64,000 nucleotides of DNA from Phyllobacterium sp. 21LDTY02-6 (GTDB taxonomy: Bacteria > Pseudomonadota > Alphaproteobacteria > Rhizobiales > Rhizobiaceae), in contig NZ_JAMJWD020000004.1 in assembly GCF_023554255.2 (NCBI RefSeq), positions 434,001 to 498,000 of the forward strand. Direction: 5' to 3'. Positions 1 to 8,941 of this stretch are shown here, piece by piece; within the stretch, counting starts at the first letter, position 1; each line of letters opens with the position of its first letter. Made by a program: the position numbers and the translations under genes. The notes under the pieces were generated by a model. That model was not told the origin of the DNA. It was given only the letters and a program-made list of their open reading frames with translations, and searched no databases.

Positions 1-879
1 TCCAATCGAGCGAAAAGCGGCCACCAGCGTGTTCGCCATGAGCATGGCGATGGTCATGGGGCCGACGCCGCCGGGCACCGGCGTGACGGCCTTCGCGACG
101 CTTGCGGCCTCGGCGAAATCGACGTCGCCGACAAGGCGCGTCTTGCCCTCGCCCTTTTCGGGCGCGGCGATGCGGTTGATGCCGACATCGATGACCACGG
201 CGCCCGGCTTCACCCAGTCGGCCTTCACCATTTGCGGCCTGCCGACCGCCGCAACGAGAATGTCCGCCGTGCGGCACAGGGCGGCAAGGTCCTTCGTCTT
301 GCTGTGAGCGATGGTCACGGTGGCATTATGCGCCAGAAGCAGGTTGAACATGGGCTTGCCGACGATGTTCGAACGCCCGATGACGACCGCGTTGAGCCCC
401 GACAGGTCGCGCCCGAGTGCGCGCTCGATCAGCAGCATCGAGCCCGCAGGCGTGCACGGAACGAAGGCCGTCTCCAGTTCGCCGGTGCCGAGCTTGCCGA
501 CATTGATGAAGTGGAAGCCGTCCACATCCTTGTCCGGGGAGATGGTCTGGATGATGCGGCCGGAATCGATGTGCTTCGGCAGCGGCAATTGCACGAGGAT
601 ACCGTGGATGAGCGGATCGGCGTTCAGTGTCTCGACAAGAGCGACGAGTTCCGCCTCCGACGTCGATTCCGGCAGGGTGTGCTGCACCGAATGAAAGCCG
701 CATTCCCGCGCCTTCCGGCCCTTCGACGCCACATAGACCTGGCTCGCCGGGTCCTCGCCGACGATGACGACGGCTATTCCCGGCGTGATGCCGGAGGAAG
801 CTATCAGCTCGGCGGCAGAGGCTTTGACCTTCGCAACCACGTCCTCGGCAATTTCCCTGCCATTGATCGTCACCGCCAT
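1..879 (-). CDS. folD: FolD bifunctional methylenetetrahydrofolate dehydrogenase/cyclohydrolase (3' end cut off)
   Basis: Cytosolic one-carbon enzyme that oxidises 5,10-methylene-THF with NADP and hydrolyses the methenyl product to 10-formyl-THF. The 293 codons in the window translate to a typical Fol[14 protein letters not shown] near residues 50-62 carries the catalytic Lys, [10 protein letters not shown] follows, the Rossmann motif GRSNIVGKP lies near residue 170, and [13 protein letters not shown] is near the end. Only a few C-terminal residues lie beyond position 1. The ATG at 879 has an AGGAG Shine-Dalgarno six bases upstream. It is divergent from a sarcosine oxidase beta gene, whose family produces 5,10-methylene-THF, so the pairing makes metabolic sense. 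Confidence 0.95.
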   Translation of the reverse strand, partial: MAVTINGREIAEDVVAKVKASAAELIASSGITPGIAVVIVGEDPASQVYVASKGRKARECGFHSVQHTLPESTSEAELVALVETLNADPLIHGILVQLPLPKHIDSGRIIQTISPDKDVDGFHFINVGKLGTGELETAFVPCTPAGSMLLIERALGRDLSGLNAVVIGRSNIVGKPMFNLLLAHNATVTIAHSKTKDLAALCRTADILVAAVGRPQMVKADWVKPGAVVIDVGINRIAAPEKGEGKTRLVGDVDFAEAASVAKAVTPVPGGVGPMTIAMLMANTLVAAFRSIG

Positions 880-1102
880 TGTTCGCTCCTCGGACTTCAC
901 GCTCTCGGGTTGATCGCCATTCTGTTGATTTTGCGCTTAAACAATACCGCCAGAACGGCGTCTGCTGACGCAATAGCGAAAGCGGCGCGCGAGAGCAATG
1001 CGATGATGTGACCGCCTGGCCGGGTTTGCGCCCGATAGAACTTGGCTAAATCCGGGAATCCGAGCATGATCCCGGGCGACTGCAGCGAATCCGGGGATAT
1101 TC

Positions 1103-2356
1103 ATGCGCTATTCGGCCCTCAGCCTGTTCAAGAACGCCCTCACCGGCAACAAGGATTGGAAGCCCGCATGGCGAAAGCCCGATCCCAAGCCGGGCTATGA
1201 CGTCGTCATCATCGGCGGCGGCCACGGGCTTGCGACGGCCTATTATCTCGCCAAGGAGCATGGCCTGCGCAATATCGCCGTGGTGGAGAAGGGCTGGCTC
1301 GGCTCCGGCAATATCGGCCGCAATACCACCGCTATCCGCTCCAACTACCTTCTCACCGAGAACCAGCATTTCTACGAGGCCTCGATGAAGCTGTGGGAGA
1401 CGCTCTCCCAGGACCTCAACTACAATGTGATGTTTTCCCAGCGCGGCGTCGTCAACCTCGCCCATTCCCTGCCGCAGCTCGATGCCTATGCGCGCCGTGG
1501 CAACCAGATGCGCCTCAACGGCATCGATTGCGAGCTCATGACGCCGGAGCAGATCAGGAAGCTCGTTCCCGGCCTCGATATCGGTCCGAATGCGCGCTTT
1601 CCCATCCTCGGCGGGTTGATGCAGCGCAGCGCCGGCACGGCGCGCCACGACGCCGTCGTCTGGGGCTATGCCCGCGCCGCCGACCAGCTTGGGGTCGATA
1701 TCATCGAGAATTGCGAAGTCACCGGCTTCATGAAGGATGGCGACCGCATCACCGGCGTCATGACGACGCGCGGCCCGATCAATGCGAAGAAAGTCGGTTG
1801 CGCCGTCGCCGGCAGCACGAGCGAACTGATGCGGCGCGCCGGCATAGACCGCCTGCCGCTGGAATCGCATGTGCTGCAGGCCTTCGTTTCGGAAGCGCTG
1901 AAGCCGGTCGTCGATACGGTGGCGACCTTCGGCGGCGGGCATCTCTATTTCAGCCAGTCCGACAAGGGCGGCCTCGTCTTCGGCGGCGATATAGACGGTT
2001 ATAATTCCTACGCCCAGCGCGGCAATTTGCCCGTCGTCGAGGATGTGATGAGCGAGTTCGTCGCGCTCATTCCCGCGCTGGCGCGGGTGAAGCTGCTGCG
2101 CTCATGGGGCGGCATCATGGATATGAGCATGGATGGCTCGCCGATCATCACCACCGGCCCGCTGCCCGGCATGTATCTCAATACCGGCTGGTGCTATGGC
2201 GGGTTCAAGGCGACGCCCATTTCCGGCAAATGCTTTGCGTGGACCATTGCCAAGGACGAGCCGCATCCGCTGACTGTCCCGTTCGGGCTCGACCGGTTCT
2301 ATCGCGGCTATGTCATCGACGACAAGGGCCAGGGACCGACGCCGCGCCTGCATTGA
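1103..2356 (+). CDS. soxB: Sarcosine oxidase beta subunit family FAD oxidoreductase (SoxB-like)
   Basis: The 417-residue product matches the beta subunit of heterotetrameric sarcosine oxidase, which demethylates sarcosine and hands the one-carbon unit to tetrahydrofolate. The dinucleotide-binding motif VVIIGGGHGLATAYYLA lies at residues 34-50. His182 in RHDAVVWG is at the position where the family attaches FMN covalently. The C-terminal GWCYGGFKATP motif is present. A GGGGA site precedes the ATG. The alpha, gamma and delta subunit genes (soxA, soxG, soxD) that normally follow in one operon are absent: the next gene is convergent and unrelated. It is therefore either an orphan beta subunit whose partners lie elsewhere or a stand-alone DAO-family enzyme. 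The family call is strong; the substrate is inferred. Confidence 0.88.
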   Translation: MRYSALSLFKNALTGNKDWKPAWRKPDPKPGYDVVIIGGGHGLATAYYLAKEHGLRNIAVVEKGWLGSGNIGRNTTAIRSNYLLTENQHFYEASMKLWETLSQDLNYNVMFSQRGVVNLAHSLPQLDAYARRGNQMRLNGIDCELMTPEQIRKLVPGLDIGPNARFPILGGLMQRSAGTARHDAVVWGYARAADQLGVDIIENCEVTGFMKDGDRITGVMTTRGPINAKKVGCAVAGSTSELMRRAGIDRLPLESHVLQAFVSEALKPVVDTVATFGGGHLYFSQSDKGGLVFGGDIDGYNSYAQRGNLPVVEDVMSEFVALIPALARVKLLRSWGGIMDMSMDGSPIITTGPLPGMYLNTGWCYGGFKATPISGKCFAWTIAKDEPHPLTVPFGLDRFYRGYVIDDKGQGPTPRLH

Positions 2357-2385
2357 TGCAACGAATTCGACATTCGCATGCCAGG

Positions 2386-2445
2386 CAGGCGCATCCCAGT
2401 CAGGCGTATGCGTGTCAGGCGCATCCCGGTCAGGCGGTCCGCCTG
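2386..2445. repeat. 15-bp tandem repeat ending in a perfect palindrome
   Basis: Three head-to-tail 15-bp units (2386-2400, 2401-2415, 2416-2430) share the pattern CAGGCGCATCCCAGT with a few changes. They run straight into CAGGCGGTCCGCCTG (2431-2445), a perfect interrupted palindrome. The array fills the gap between the convergent ends of soxB (2356) and the Wzz gene (stop at 2430). The palindrome may act as a terminator stem for the soxB transcript, but no long T run follows it, so this is only a suggestion. Confidence 0.7.
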
Positions 2446-4619
2446 TCCTTTTCCTCGTCCAGCACCTTGCGCAGCCGGGCGATCTTTTCGAGCGCCGTCT
2501 CGATATTGGTATTGTCGTGCGGCCTAGCCTCGAAAAGTGCGTCGCCATAGGCGTAGAGGAATTCGGCCACCGCCTCGGCGTCGTCCGCCTCCATCGAGGC
2601 ATCGCCCCTCGGCGAAGAATTCGCCTCCGCCCGCCTTATCGCAGCGCCAAGACGTGAACCGGGTTCGGCGGTCGCACCTGCATCGTTCCTGCCGCGGCTG
2701 CCATCCGGCGCCGGGCCGAGCGGTCCATCCCCGTCACTCCGGTTGCCGGCGCGGAAGCTTTCAATCATGCCGAGCAGCATGGCCAGGCCAAGGCCAGCCA
2801 GCAAGCCGCCGATCAGCCCGGCTATGGCCACCAGCTTGCGCGAACCGCCGCTGCTTTCCAGCGCAGGCCGCGCCGGTGAAATGACACGGATATTGGCCGT
2901 GCTGACACCTTCGAGCTCGCCCATTTCGCGGGCGCGCAGCAGAAAGGCCTCGTAGACCTCGCGTTTCGCCGTCACCTCGCGCTGAAGCTCGCGCAGCTTG
3001 ATCATTTCCTCATTGTTGCTGGCGGTGCGCGCCTTCAGCTGGGCAAGGCGTCCCGCCAGTTCCTGCTCCTGCTGCGTCGACCGGTCGAGTTCGACCTGCA
3101 CCGAGGACGCGATGCGCCGCAACTCGTTGCGGATCTCGGTGCGGATGCCGCTCACCTGTGATTGCGCCTGGATCAGCTGCGGGTGCCTCGGCCCGAGTTT
3201 CGTGGCAAGGCCGTCCGCCTGCTGCTTGAGCGCGCCATATTGCGAACGCAGCGCGACGATGACGCCGGAACGGAACTCCTCCGGCAAGGTATTGCCAAGG
3301 ACACCCTCCACCGACGCATTGCGGATCGAATCCGCCTGCGCCTTGAGGCGGATGGTCTGGTTGCGCGCAGCGGTGAGTTCGTCATTGGTGCGCGTTATCT
3401 CGTCGTCGCTGATCAGCCGGCCCTGGACATCGACGAGGTCGTTGTCGGCCTTGAACTTCTGCACCGCGTTTTCCGCATCCTCGACGCCCTGCCGCAGATC
3501 GTTCAGCCGCGCCGTCAGCGCCTCCGTCGCCTGCCGCGCCGTATCGGACTGGATGTTCGCCTGCTCCTCGCGGAACACGTCGGAGACGGTATTGGCGATG
3601 AAGGCCGACTTGTCGGGATCGCGCGATTCGACGGTGATGTTGAAGATGAAGTTCTTGGTGCTGCGTTCGACATTCAGATGATCGTAGAGGTTGCGCAGCA
3701 GCAGCGTTTCCTGCGTTGTCGCGTCCGGCGTGCTGTCGGACGAAAAGAGCTCCCGCACGGCGGAAAGCAGGCCGGGTTCCCTGAGATCGCCGTTGAATTC
3801 GGGATCGGTCGCAAGACCGGCCTTGTCGATCACTTTCGTCAGGACGCTGCTCGACTGGATGAGACGCAGCTGGCTTTCGGCGATCGCCAGCGAAGCATCC
3901 ACCGGCAATTGGCTGGAAGCGATCTCCTTTTCGACGATCTTCAGATCGCGCGGATCGACAAGCATCTCGACCGTCGACGAATAGAGTTTCGGCAAAGTCA
4001 TGGCATAGCCGACGCCGATGAGCGTGCCGATGATGGTTGTCGCGAGGATCAGCGATTTCGAGCGCAGCACCCTGTTGATGACGATGCGGGGGTCGATGAG
4101 TGGCTTCCAGTCATCGGTTTCCGGCCGGGCCGGCGCTTGAACGGGCGCGTATACGGGATCTGACGTGTAAACGGGCGTCGCCGGCGGCGTCGGAACCCTC
4201 GCCTCGCTGCGCGGCTCCAGATCCGCGTCCGGTCGCCAACCCGGAGCCTCGTCGCCGTGCAAGGGCTGAAACTCGGTCGGTGTGAACTGCGGCGGCGGCA
4301 CGTGATCGGTCTGGCGCTCCGCCGCATCGACGCGGCGGTTGAGTTCGGCCTTGATCGCGGCCATGTCGGCGCGCATGCGGTCTACCGCCGATTGCTGATC
4401 CGCATCCGGATCGAAATCGGGAAAAGGCGCGATCTCGGGCAGTGGCAGCGGCGCCGCATCCGTTTCCGCCGCGAGGCGAAGAGCGCGCATGCGCCGGTAA
4501 TGGTCGAGATTGTCCTCGCCACGCGGCTCGTTGCCGGGCGTCTCCCGCTGATCCTCGACCTCACTTGCAAACGAGAGAAGCGAGCGTCGCTTCGCCGTCT
4601 CGTTATCGCCACTGCTCAT
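2430..4619 (-). CDS. Wzz/GNVR polysaccharide co-polymerase (GumC/ExoP type, no kinase domain)
   Basis: Inner-membrane chain-length determinant for exopolysaccharide export, 729 residues. Residues 1-185 form a long charged, proline-rich cytoplasmic extension. TM1 is at about 190-208 and is followed by the Wzz motif ending near VDPRDLKIVEKEIASS. A long coiled-coil periplasmic part carries the GNVR-like segment, and TM2 is at about 598-618. The C-terminal tail of about 107 residues is low complexity and has no Walker A motif, so the tyrosine autokinase found in Wzc/ExoP proteins is missing. The start at 4619 is chosen over an upstream in-frame ATG because GGAG lies about nine bases before it. 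It is divergent from a flippase gene, which supports a role in polymer export. Confidence 0.88.
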   Translation of the reverse strand: MSSGDNETAKRRSLLSFASEVEDQRETPGNEPRGEDNLDHYRRMRALRLAAETDAAPLPLPEIAPFPDFDPDADQQSAVDRMRADMAAIKAELNRRVDAAERQTDHVPPPQFTPTEFQPLHGDEAPGWRPDADLEPRSEARVPTPPATPVYTSDPVYAPVQAPARPETDDWKPLIDPRIVINRVLRSKSLILATTIIGTLIGVGYAMTLPKLYSSTVEMLVDPRDLKIVEKEIASSQLPVDASLAIAESQLRLIQSSSVLTKVIDKAGLATDPEFNGDLREPGLLSAVRELFSSDSTPDATTQETLLLRNLYDHLNVERSTKNFIFNITVESRDPDKSAFIANTVSDVFREEQANIQSDTARQATEALTARLNDLRQGVEDAENAVQKFKADNDLVDVQGRLISDDEITRTNDELTAARNQTIRLKAQADSIRNASVEGVLGNTLPEEFRSGVIVALRSQYGALKQQADGLATKLGPRHPQLIQAQSQVSGIRTEIRNELRRIASSVQVELDRSTQQEQELAGRLAQLKARTASNNEEMIKLRELQREVTAKREVYEAFLLRAREMGELEGVSTANIRVISPARPALESSGGSRKLVAIAGLIGGLLAGLGLAMLLGMIESFRAGNRSDGDGPLGPAPDGSRGRNDAGATAEPGSRLGAAIRRAEANSSPRGDASMEADDAEAVAEFLYAYGDALFEARPHDNTNIETALEKIARLRKVLDEEKDRRTA

Positions 4620-4723
4620 TCGAATTGAACTCCAAGACCGTCGATGCGCGGTTAATCGATCATAAAAGTCTATGGGAAAAAATTCGTTAATGGTAGGCTT
4701 GGCATCGATCGTCCCGCCCGATA

Positions 4724-6049
4724 TTGCTGCGTGAGCACAAGGTGTTAAGGCTTTTCGTCCAAGATGAGCCAACCGCCCTCAGGCAGGAAGTGAAATTGGT
4801 TCTGCGCCACATCAAAGCCAACCAAGGCATCATTCGCGATTATTTTTCGGTGATCAGCGGTTCGGCCGGCAGGCTCGTCATTTCGCTCGCCTATTTCGTG
4901 GCGCTCGCCAATACGCTGACCATTGCCGAATTCGGTCTTTTCGCCACTGCTTCGGCGACGGGCGTCATGCTGTCCCGGCTCGTTTCCTTCGGCTTCGTTT
5001 CTCCGCTCTACCGGGTGGCGACGGTCAAGCCGCATCTGATCGGCGCCTATACCGGCGGCTTCCTCGCCGCGGTGGTGCTGTCGCTGCCCTTTTTCCTGGC
5101 GGCAGCTTTTCTCGCCCATTTGATCTTCTTCGGCTCGAGCCTGCCGCTCGCCACTTTCGCCGTCATCGTCGGTGCCGAAGCGCTGCTCTGGCGCTCGCTC
5201 GAAGTCGTCGTCATCGTCAATAACGGCCTCAACCGGTTCGGCCGCGCCGCGATCCTCGTCGTCATCGGCACCGCCCTGCGGGCAATCGCCGCCGTGCTTT
5301 TCGCCTTCTCCTGGGTCACGAGCCTCGAGGCCTGGAGCTGGTGGTATGCCGGCGCCAATGGTATCGCATTGCTGATCGCCATCATCTATTTCTATCCGAG
5401 GGTCAGGCTGCGGCTGGTGCCACGGATCTATCGCCGGCGGCTCGCCGACTCCTTCGCTGTGGCAGGGGCGGAAGTGCTGTTCTATGTGCAGTCCGAACTG
5501 GACAAGCTGCTGGTGCTGGCCATTGGCGGTCCACAGACGGCCGGCGTCTATTCGATCATCATGCGGCTGGTCGATCTGACCGCCCTGCCCATCCGCTCGT
5601 TCAACATGATGCTGGTGCAGAAGCTGATGCGCACGCCCGACATGCTGCGCTCCCTCACCACGCGGATCGGCCTCGAAGCCGGCGTTTTCCTCGTCTCGGC
5701 GATCGGCCTCGGCGGATTGGCGCTTTTCCTGCATCTCTTCCCGCGGGCGCTGGGCGGCAATGTCGCCTCCGTCGTTGCGCTGCTGCCGCTGGTGCTGCTC
5801 GTCCCGGGCTTCCGCAATCTCCTCGAATATCAGGCTGAAATTCTCTATGCGCGCGGCCAGTCGGGCATTCGAGCGGTCAATCTTGCCGTTCTCGGCATCG
5901 CCAAGGCGGGCCTGCTCTACCTGCTCCTGACCCGCATGCCGGGCGTCGACGACTGGCTGGTCTGGCTCAATGCGGTTTTTGCCGCGCTCTATCTGCTCTC
6001 GGCGATCCTGACATATCGCGCCATCAGGCGGTCGGCACGCCGGGTCTAG
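4724..6049 (+). CDS. Polysaccharide flippase-like integral membrane protein (Wzx family)
   Basis: A hydrophobic protein of 441 residues with about 12 predicted membrane helices and the general look of the oligosaccharide flippase/MOP superfamily. A typical N-terminal stretch reads ISLAYFVALANTLTIAEFG (about residues 53-71). It would move lipid-linked repeat units across the inner membrane for the surrounding polysaccharide genes. The start is uncertain: the longest frame begins with TTG at 4724, and GTG codons at 4742 and about 4790 are alternatives, since there is no ATG before the first helix. The 3' end overlaps the convergent glycosyltransferase by four bases. The family call rests on topology and context rather than a catalytic motif. 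Confidence 0.8.
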   Translation: MLREHKVLRLFVQDEPTALRQEVKLVLRHIKANQGIIRDYFSVISGSAGRLVISLAYFVALANTLTIAEFGLFATASATGVMLSRLVSFGFVSPLYRVATVKPHLIGAYTGGFLAAVVLSLPFFLAAAFLAHLIFFGSSLPLATFAVIVGAEALLWRSLEVVVIVNNGLNRFGRAAILVVIGTALRAIAAVLFAFSWVTSLEAWSWWYAGANGIALLIAIIYFYPRVRLRLVPRIYRRRLADSFAVAGAEVLFYVQSELDKLLVLAIGGPQTAGVYSIIMRLVDLTALPIRSFNMMLVQKLMRTPDMLRSLTTRIGLEAGVFLVSAIGLGGLALFLHLFPRALGGNVASVVALLPLVLLVPGFRNLLEYQAEILYARGQSGIRAVNLAVLGIAKAGLLYLLLTRMPGVDDWLVWLNAVFAALYLLSAILTYRAIRRSARRV

Positions 6050-6912
6050 AGCCGCAGCAATCGCCGGATGCGCCCGGTATTGTCGCCGGTGAAGGATTGT
6101 ATGCCGATGGCCACCTGATGCGGCGCCATGCCTGCCACGAAGGCGAGAAGTTCCTCATCCGTGGGTGCCGGCGCGAACCAGTGGATGCGGCACAATTCCG
6201 CCCCATCGTGGAAAAATCCTTCTCCGCCGACGACTTCATCCGCATAGCGCCCATAGATCATACATTCGGAAAAACGCCGCTCGCGGCCGATGGCTGCAAT
6301 CCAGTGCCGGCCCGACAGTCGTTCGATTTGGCTGCACATGTCGACCACGGTCTCGCGCCGCCAGGCGATCAGCGTGCCGACATAATCATGGCCCTCTGCA
6401 CTCGTCACCGGCAGGCCGAGCAGCTTTCCGGCATTGGTCGACCAGATGCGCTGATCGCCCGGCACCGGCCGCAGCAGGTCGCCATCGCGGCGGAACAGCC
6501 GCAGATCGCCGCCGCGCCACAGCGACGCGCAGTCGAACGGCTTGAGAAATGTGACGTCGGAATCGACATAGAACAGGGCGGCGTCCTCAAGATGCGACGC
6601 AATGGCTATCCTGCGCAGCTGCTGTGCGTGCCAGCCGCGCAGCGGCATCGTCCGCGGCGAGAGCCAGAGCCTGCGGCGACCCAGATTTGTCGGGTCCGGA
6701 AAAGGCCTGATCCAGCCGGGAAGCAGGTCGCGCTCGTCCACCACCTGGCGGCGTGGACCCTCGAGCTGCTTGAACAGGGCGACGTCGCGGTGCTCGACCA
6801 GGATGTAATGCTTGCCGTGCCCGGTCACGAAACGATCCATCGTCTCGCATAACAGCCGGCAACGCTCGAAATCCGGAGCATAGCTCGCCGTTACCACCGC
6901 TACTGAACCCAT
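6046..6912 (-). CDS. DUF6492-type glycosyltransferase-like protein
   Basis: A product of 288 residues that starts VAVVTASYAPDFERC and holds the DxD-like signature FYVDSDVTFLKPFD, as in GT-A enzymes that bind a nucleotide sugar through a metal ion. The pattern resembles DUF6492 proteins found in rhizobial polysaccharide loci; this assignment is from memory of the family. The ATG at 6912 sits inside the 3' end of the upstream WecG gene, giving a 13-base overlap that suggests translational coupling. It is the last gene of a three-gene glycosyltransferase operon reading leftward (GT4-like, WecG, this gene). The sugar and acceptor cannot be told. Confidence 0.75.
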   Translation of the reverse strand: MGSVAVVTASYAPDFERCRLLCETMDRFVTGHGKHYILVEHRDVALFKQLEGPRRQVVDERDLLPGWIRPFPDPTNLGRRRLWLSPRTMPLRGWHAQQLRRIAIASHLEDAALFYVDSDVTFLKPFDCASLWRGGDLRLFRRDGDLLRPVPGDQRIWSTNAGKLLGLPVTSAEGHDYVGTLIAWRRETVVDMCSQIERLSGRHWIAAIGRERRFSECMIYGRYADEVVGGEGFFHDGAELCRIHWFAPAPTDEELLAFVAGMAPHQVAIGIQSFTGDNTGRIRRLLRL

Positions 6913-7664
6913 TTGACGCCCTTCAATTTCGCCTGAAGCACGCGTATCAGGAAAAGCGGGTTTCCGACAATATAGCGCCGCCACAGCCGCCGCGGCTCCT
7001 GCATCAGCCGGTAGGCCCATTCCAGCCGCAGGCGCTGGATATGGGCCGGGGCGCGGGGCACGGCGCCGCCCATGAAATCGAAGAGCGCGCCGACACCGAA
7101 GGCCAGGATGCAATGTTGCGGGCCGAGCATCCGCGCCATGAACAATTCCTGCCGGGGAACGCCCATGGCGACCAGCAGGATATGCGGGGCGAAGTCCTGC
7201 AATGCCTGCGACAGGCGGGGCTCGTCGGCGGGGGTGAAAAACCCGTCGCTGATGATGCGGTATTCATGCTGCGGCGCAAGCTCGCGGAATTTAGCCGCCG
7301 CGCGCTTCACCACCTCCGGCCGGGCGCCGATGAGGCCGATACGCAGCGGCTGTTGCAGCGCCTGCAGCAGCGCCGGAGTGAAATCGGTACCGTTGAGATT
7401 GGCCGGAAATGGCGTGCCATGCAGCAGTTTCGAAGCTATATCGACGCCGATTCCATCCGGCAGGACCAGGAAATCCTGCAGAACCGAGCGAAATTCGCTG
7501 TTCTCGCAGGCGAGATTGGCGTTATGGGCGTTGAGCCAGGTCACGCGGGTGAATTGCCGCGATGAAATCCGCTCCGCCATCTCGGCGATCGCCTCGTCCC
7601 GGCGCAGAGGCGCTACCGGCACGCCGAGGATCAGGCGCCCCGGTATCGGGCCGTTGTCATCCAT
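6900..7664 (-). CDS. WecG/TagA/CpsF family glycosyltransferase (GT26)
   Basis: The 254-residue product matches GT26 enzymes, which add N-acetylmannosamine(uronic acid) or similar sugars to a lipid-linked intermediate at the inner face of the membrane. Visible signatures are WLNAHNANLA, VLPDGIGVD, LNGTDFTPALL, GLIGARPEVV and VAMGVPRQELFM, followed by the basic C-terminal segment RLRLEWAYRLMQEPRRLWRRY that usually docks to the membrane. The start ATG at 7664 overlaps the stop of the upstream gene in ATGGATGA. An earlier ATG far upstream in the same frame would run through the neighbouring gene and is rejected. Substrate identity is inferred from the family only. Confidence 0.92.
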   Translation of the reverse strand: MDDNGPIPGRLILGVPVAPLRRDEAIAEMAERISSRQFTRVTWLNAHNANLACENSEFRSVLQDFLVLPDGIGVDIASKLLHGTPFPANLNGTDFTPALLQALQQPLRIGLIGARPEVVKRAAAKFRELAPQHEYRIISDGFFTPADEPRLSQALQDFAPHILLVAMGVPRQELFMARMLGPQHCILAFGVGALFDFMGGAVPRAPAHIQRLRLEWAYRLMQEPRRLWRRYIVGNPLFLIRVLQAKLKGVKWVQ

Positions 7665-8829
7665 TCGACTGTTCCAGTCTTGCCAGCCCAAGCCGCAGTT
7701 GCGCGTCGAGCCGTTCGACCTGCGCGGCATGGAACGACGTTCCGTCGCAATCGAGGTTCTCTCCGGATCTGGAGCGGGCGACCAGCCGGTTGACGGCAGC
7801 GGCGAAGGTGCGTGGATCATCGGCGACCGTGCAATTGGCCGGAACGCCGGCGATGCCGCGGACCGAAAGCGAGGTCGCAACGCTCGGCAGGCCGAGTTCG
7901 AACGTCTCGATCGTCTTAAGCTGTACCCCGGTCCCTGCCCTGCTGATGAGCGGAATGACGGCGGAGCCTAGCACGAACTGCTTCGCGTCCGGCACGCGCC
8001 CGGCGAATTCGACCTTCGGCCATGCGGCCTTGAGGTCGGCAGGCGTCGCCCCGGCCACCGTCACGCGGATCTGAGGATCGAGATGCGGCGCGACCTCGCG
8101 CAGGAACCATTCGAGCCCGATCCTGTTCGGCTGCCATGTCCATGTGCCGATCAGGCCGATGTCGCGCTCAATGCGGCGCGGGCCCTGGCGCGGCGGCACG
8201 GTGCCGGTCGCAAGCGGCAGTGCCGCCGCCTTGTCGCTGCCGGCGAGACCGAGCGCTGCAATATCCTCTTCGGCAAGCGTGAAGACGAACGCCGCACGGT
8301 CGCACAGGCGGCGTTCCAGCCCGGCGAGCAACCGGGCCTCGCGGCCAAACAGGAATTTCTGGATGGGGCTGGTGGCAGCCTGCGCGTTTTCGGCGGCGGA
8401 CCGGTGCTCGACATTATGCGCAACGAACATTTGCGGCCGGTCGTTGAAGCAGTCTTCGAAAGTTCCGGATAGTGGAACTCCGTTCAGCATATAGAAATCG
8501 AAGGGTTCGGCCCGTGCCATGGCTGCACGCAGATCCCGGCGCGAAACCACCCGCAATTTGACCGAAGAAACCGTCAATCCGGTGGCAAATGCCTTCGCTA
8601 TCCACCCGATCTTGCGCAAGATGCCCGCCGTTTCGTTACGGACATCGACCTCGCCGAGTACGATCGTCTGCGCGGGATCGGCGGGCTTGCTCCCCGGCCA
8701 GATGAAACCGAGCACGGTCACCTTGACGCCAAGGCGCACCAGGCCGTCGATGATCGCCTTGTTGGCAATCTCGTAGCCCGTGGTAGGGTTTTCGTCTGGA
8801 ACCAGAGATGTTACGAACAAAACATTCAT
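7657..8829 (-). CDS. Glycosyltransferase, GT-B fold (GT4/group 1-like)
   Basis: A product of 390 residues. The N-terminal half begins MNVLFVTSLVPDENPTTGYE, like other group 1 enzymes. The C-terminal half has the nucleotide-sugar-binding pattern GTGVQLKTIETFELGLPSVA, comparable to the conserved E-x7-E region of GT4 enzymes. HNVEHRS near residue 140 resembles the acceptor-side loop of related GTs. It is the first gene of the leftward glycosyltransferase operon and overlaps wecG by eight bases. The start at 8829 is an ATG just inside the divergent intergenic region shared with the GT2 gene. It probably adds one sugar to the lipid-linked repeat unit. Confidence 0.85.
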   Translation of the reverse strand: MNVLFVTSLVPDENPTTGYEIANKAIIDGLVRLGVKVTVLGFIWPGSKPADPAQTIVLGEVDVRNETAGILRKIGWIAKAFATGLTVSSVKLRVVSRRDLRAAMARAEPFDFYMLNGVPLSGTFEDCFNDRPQMFVAHNVEHRSAAENAQAATSPIQKFLFGREARLLAGLERRLCDRAAFVFTLAEEDIAALGLAGSDKAAALPLATGTVPPRQGPRRIERDIGLIGTWTWQPNRIGLEWFLREVAPHLDPQIRVTVAGATPADLKAAWPKVEFAGRVPDAKQFVLGSAVIPLISRAGTGVQLKTIETFELGLPSVATSLSVRGIAGVPANCTVADDPRTFAAAVNRLVARSRSGENLDCDGTSFHAAQVERLDAQLRLGLARLEQSNG

Positions 8830-8941
8830 CGATCTTGTTTTCTCGCCGCGCTTTCTTCGGCGCGTAATGAATTATTGAACAAGTGGCGTCTATACCCTGT
8901 GAAGATAAATAACGGATAAATAGTTTTGGGCGCGATCTTCG

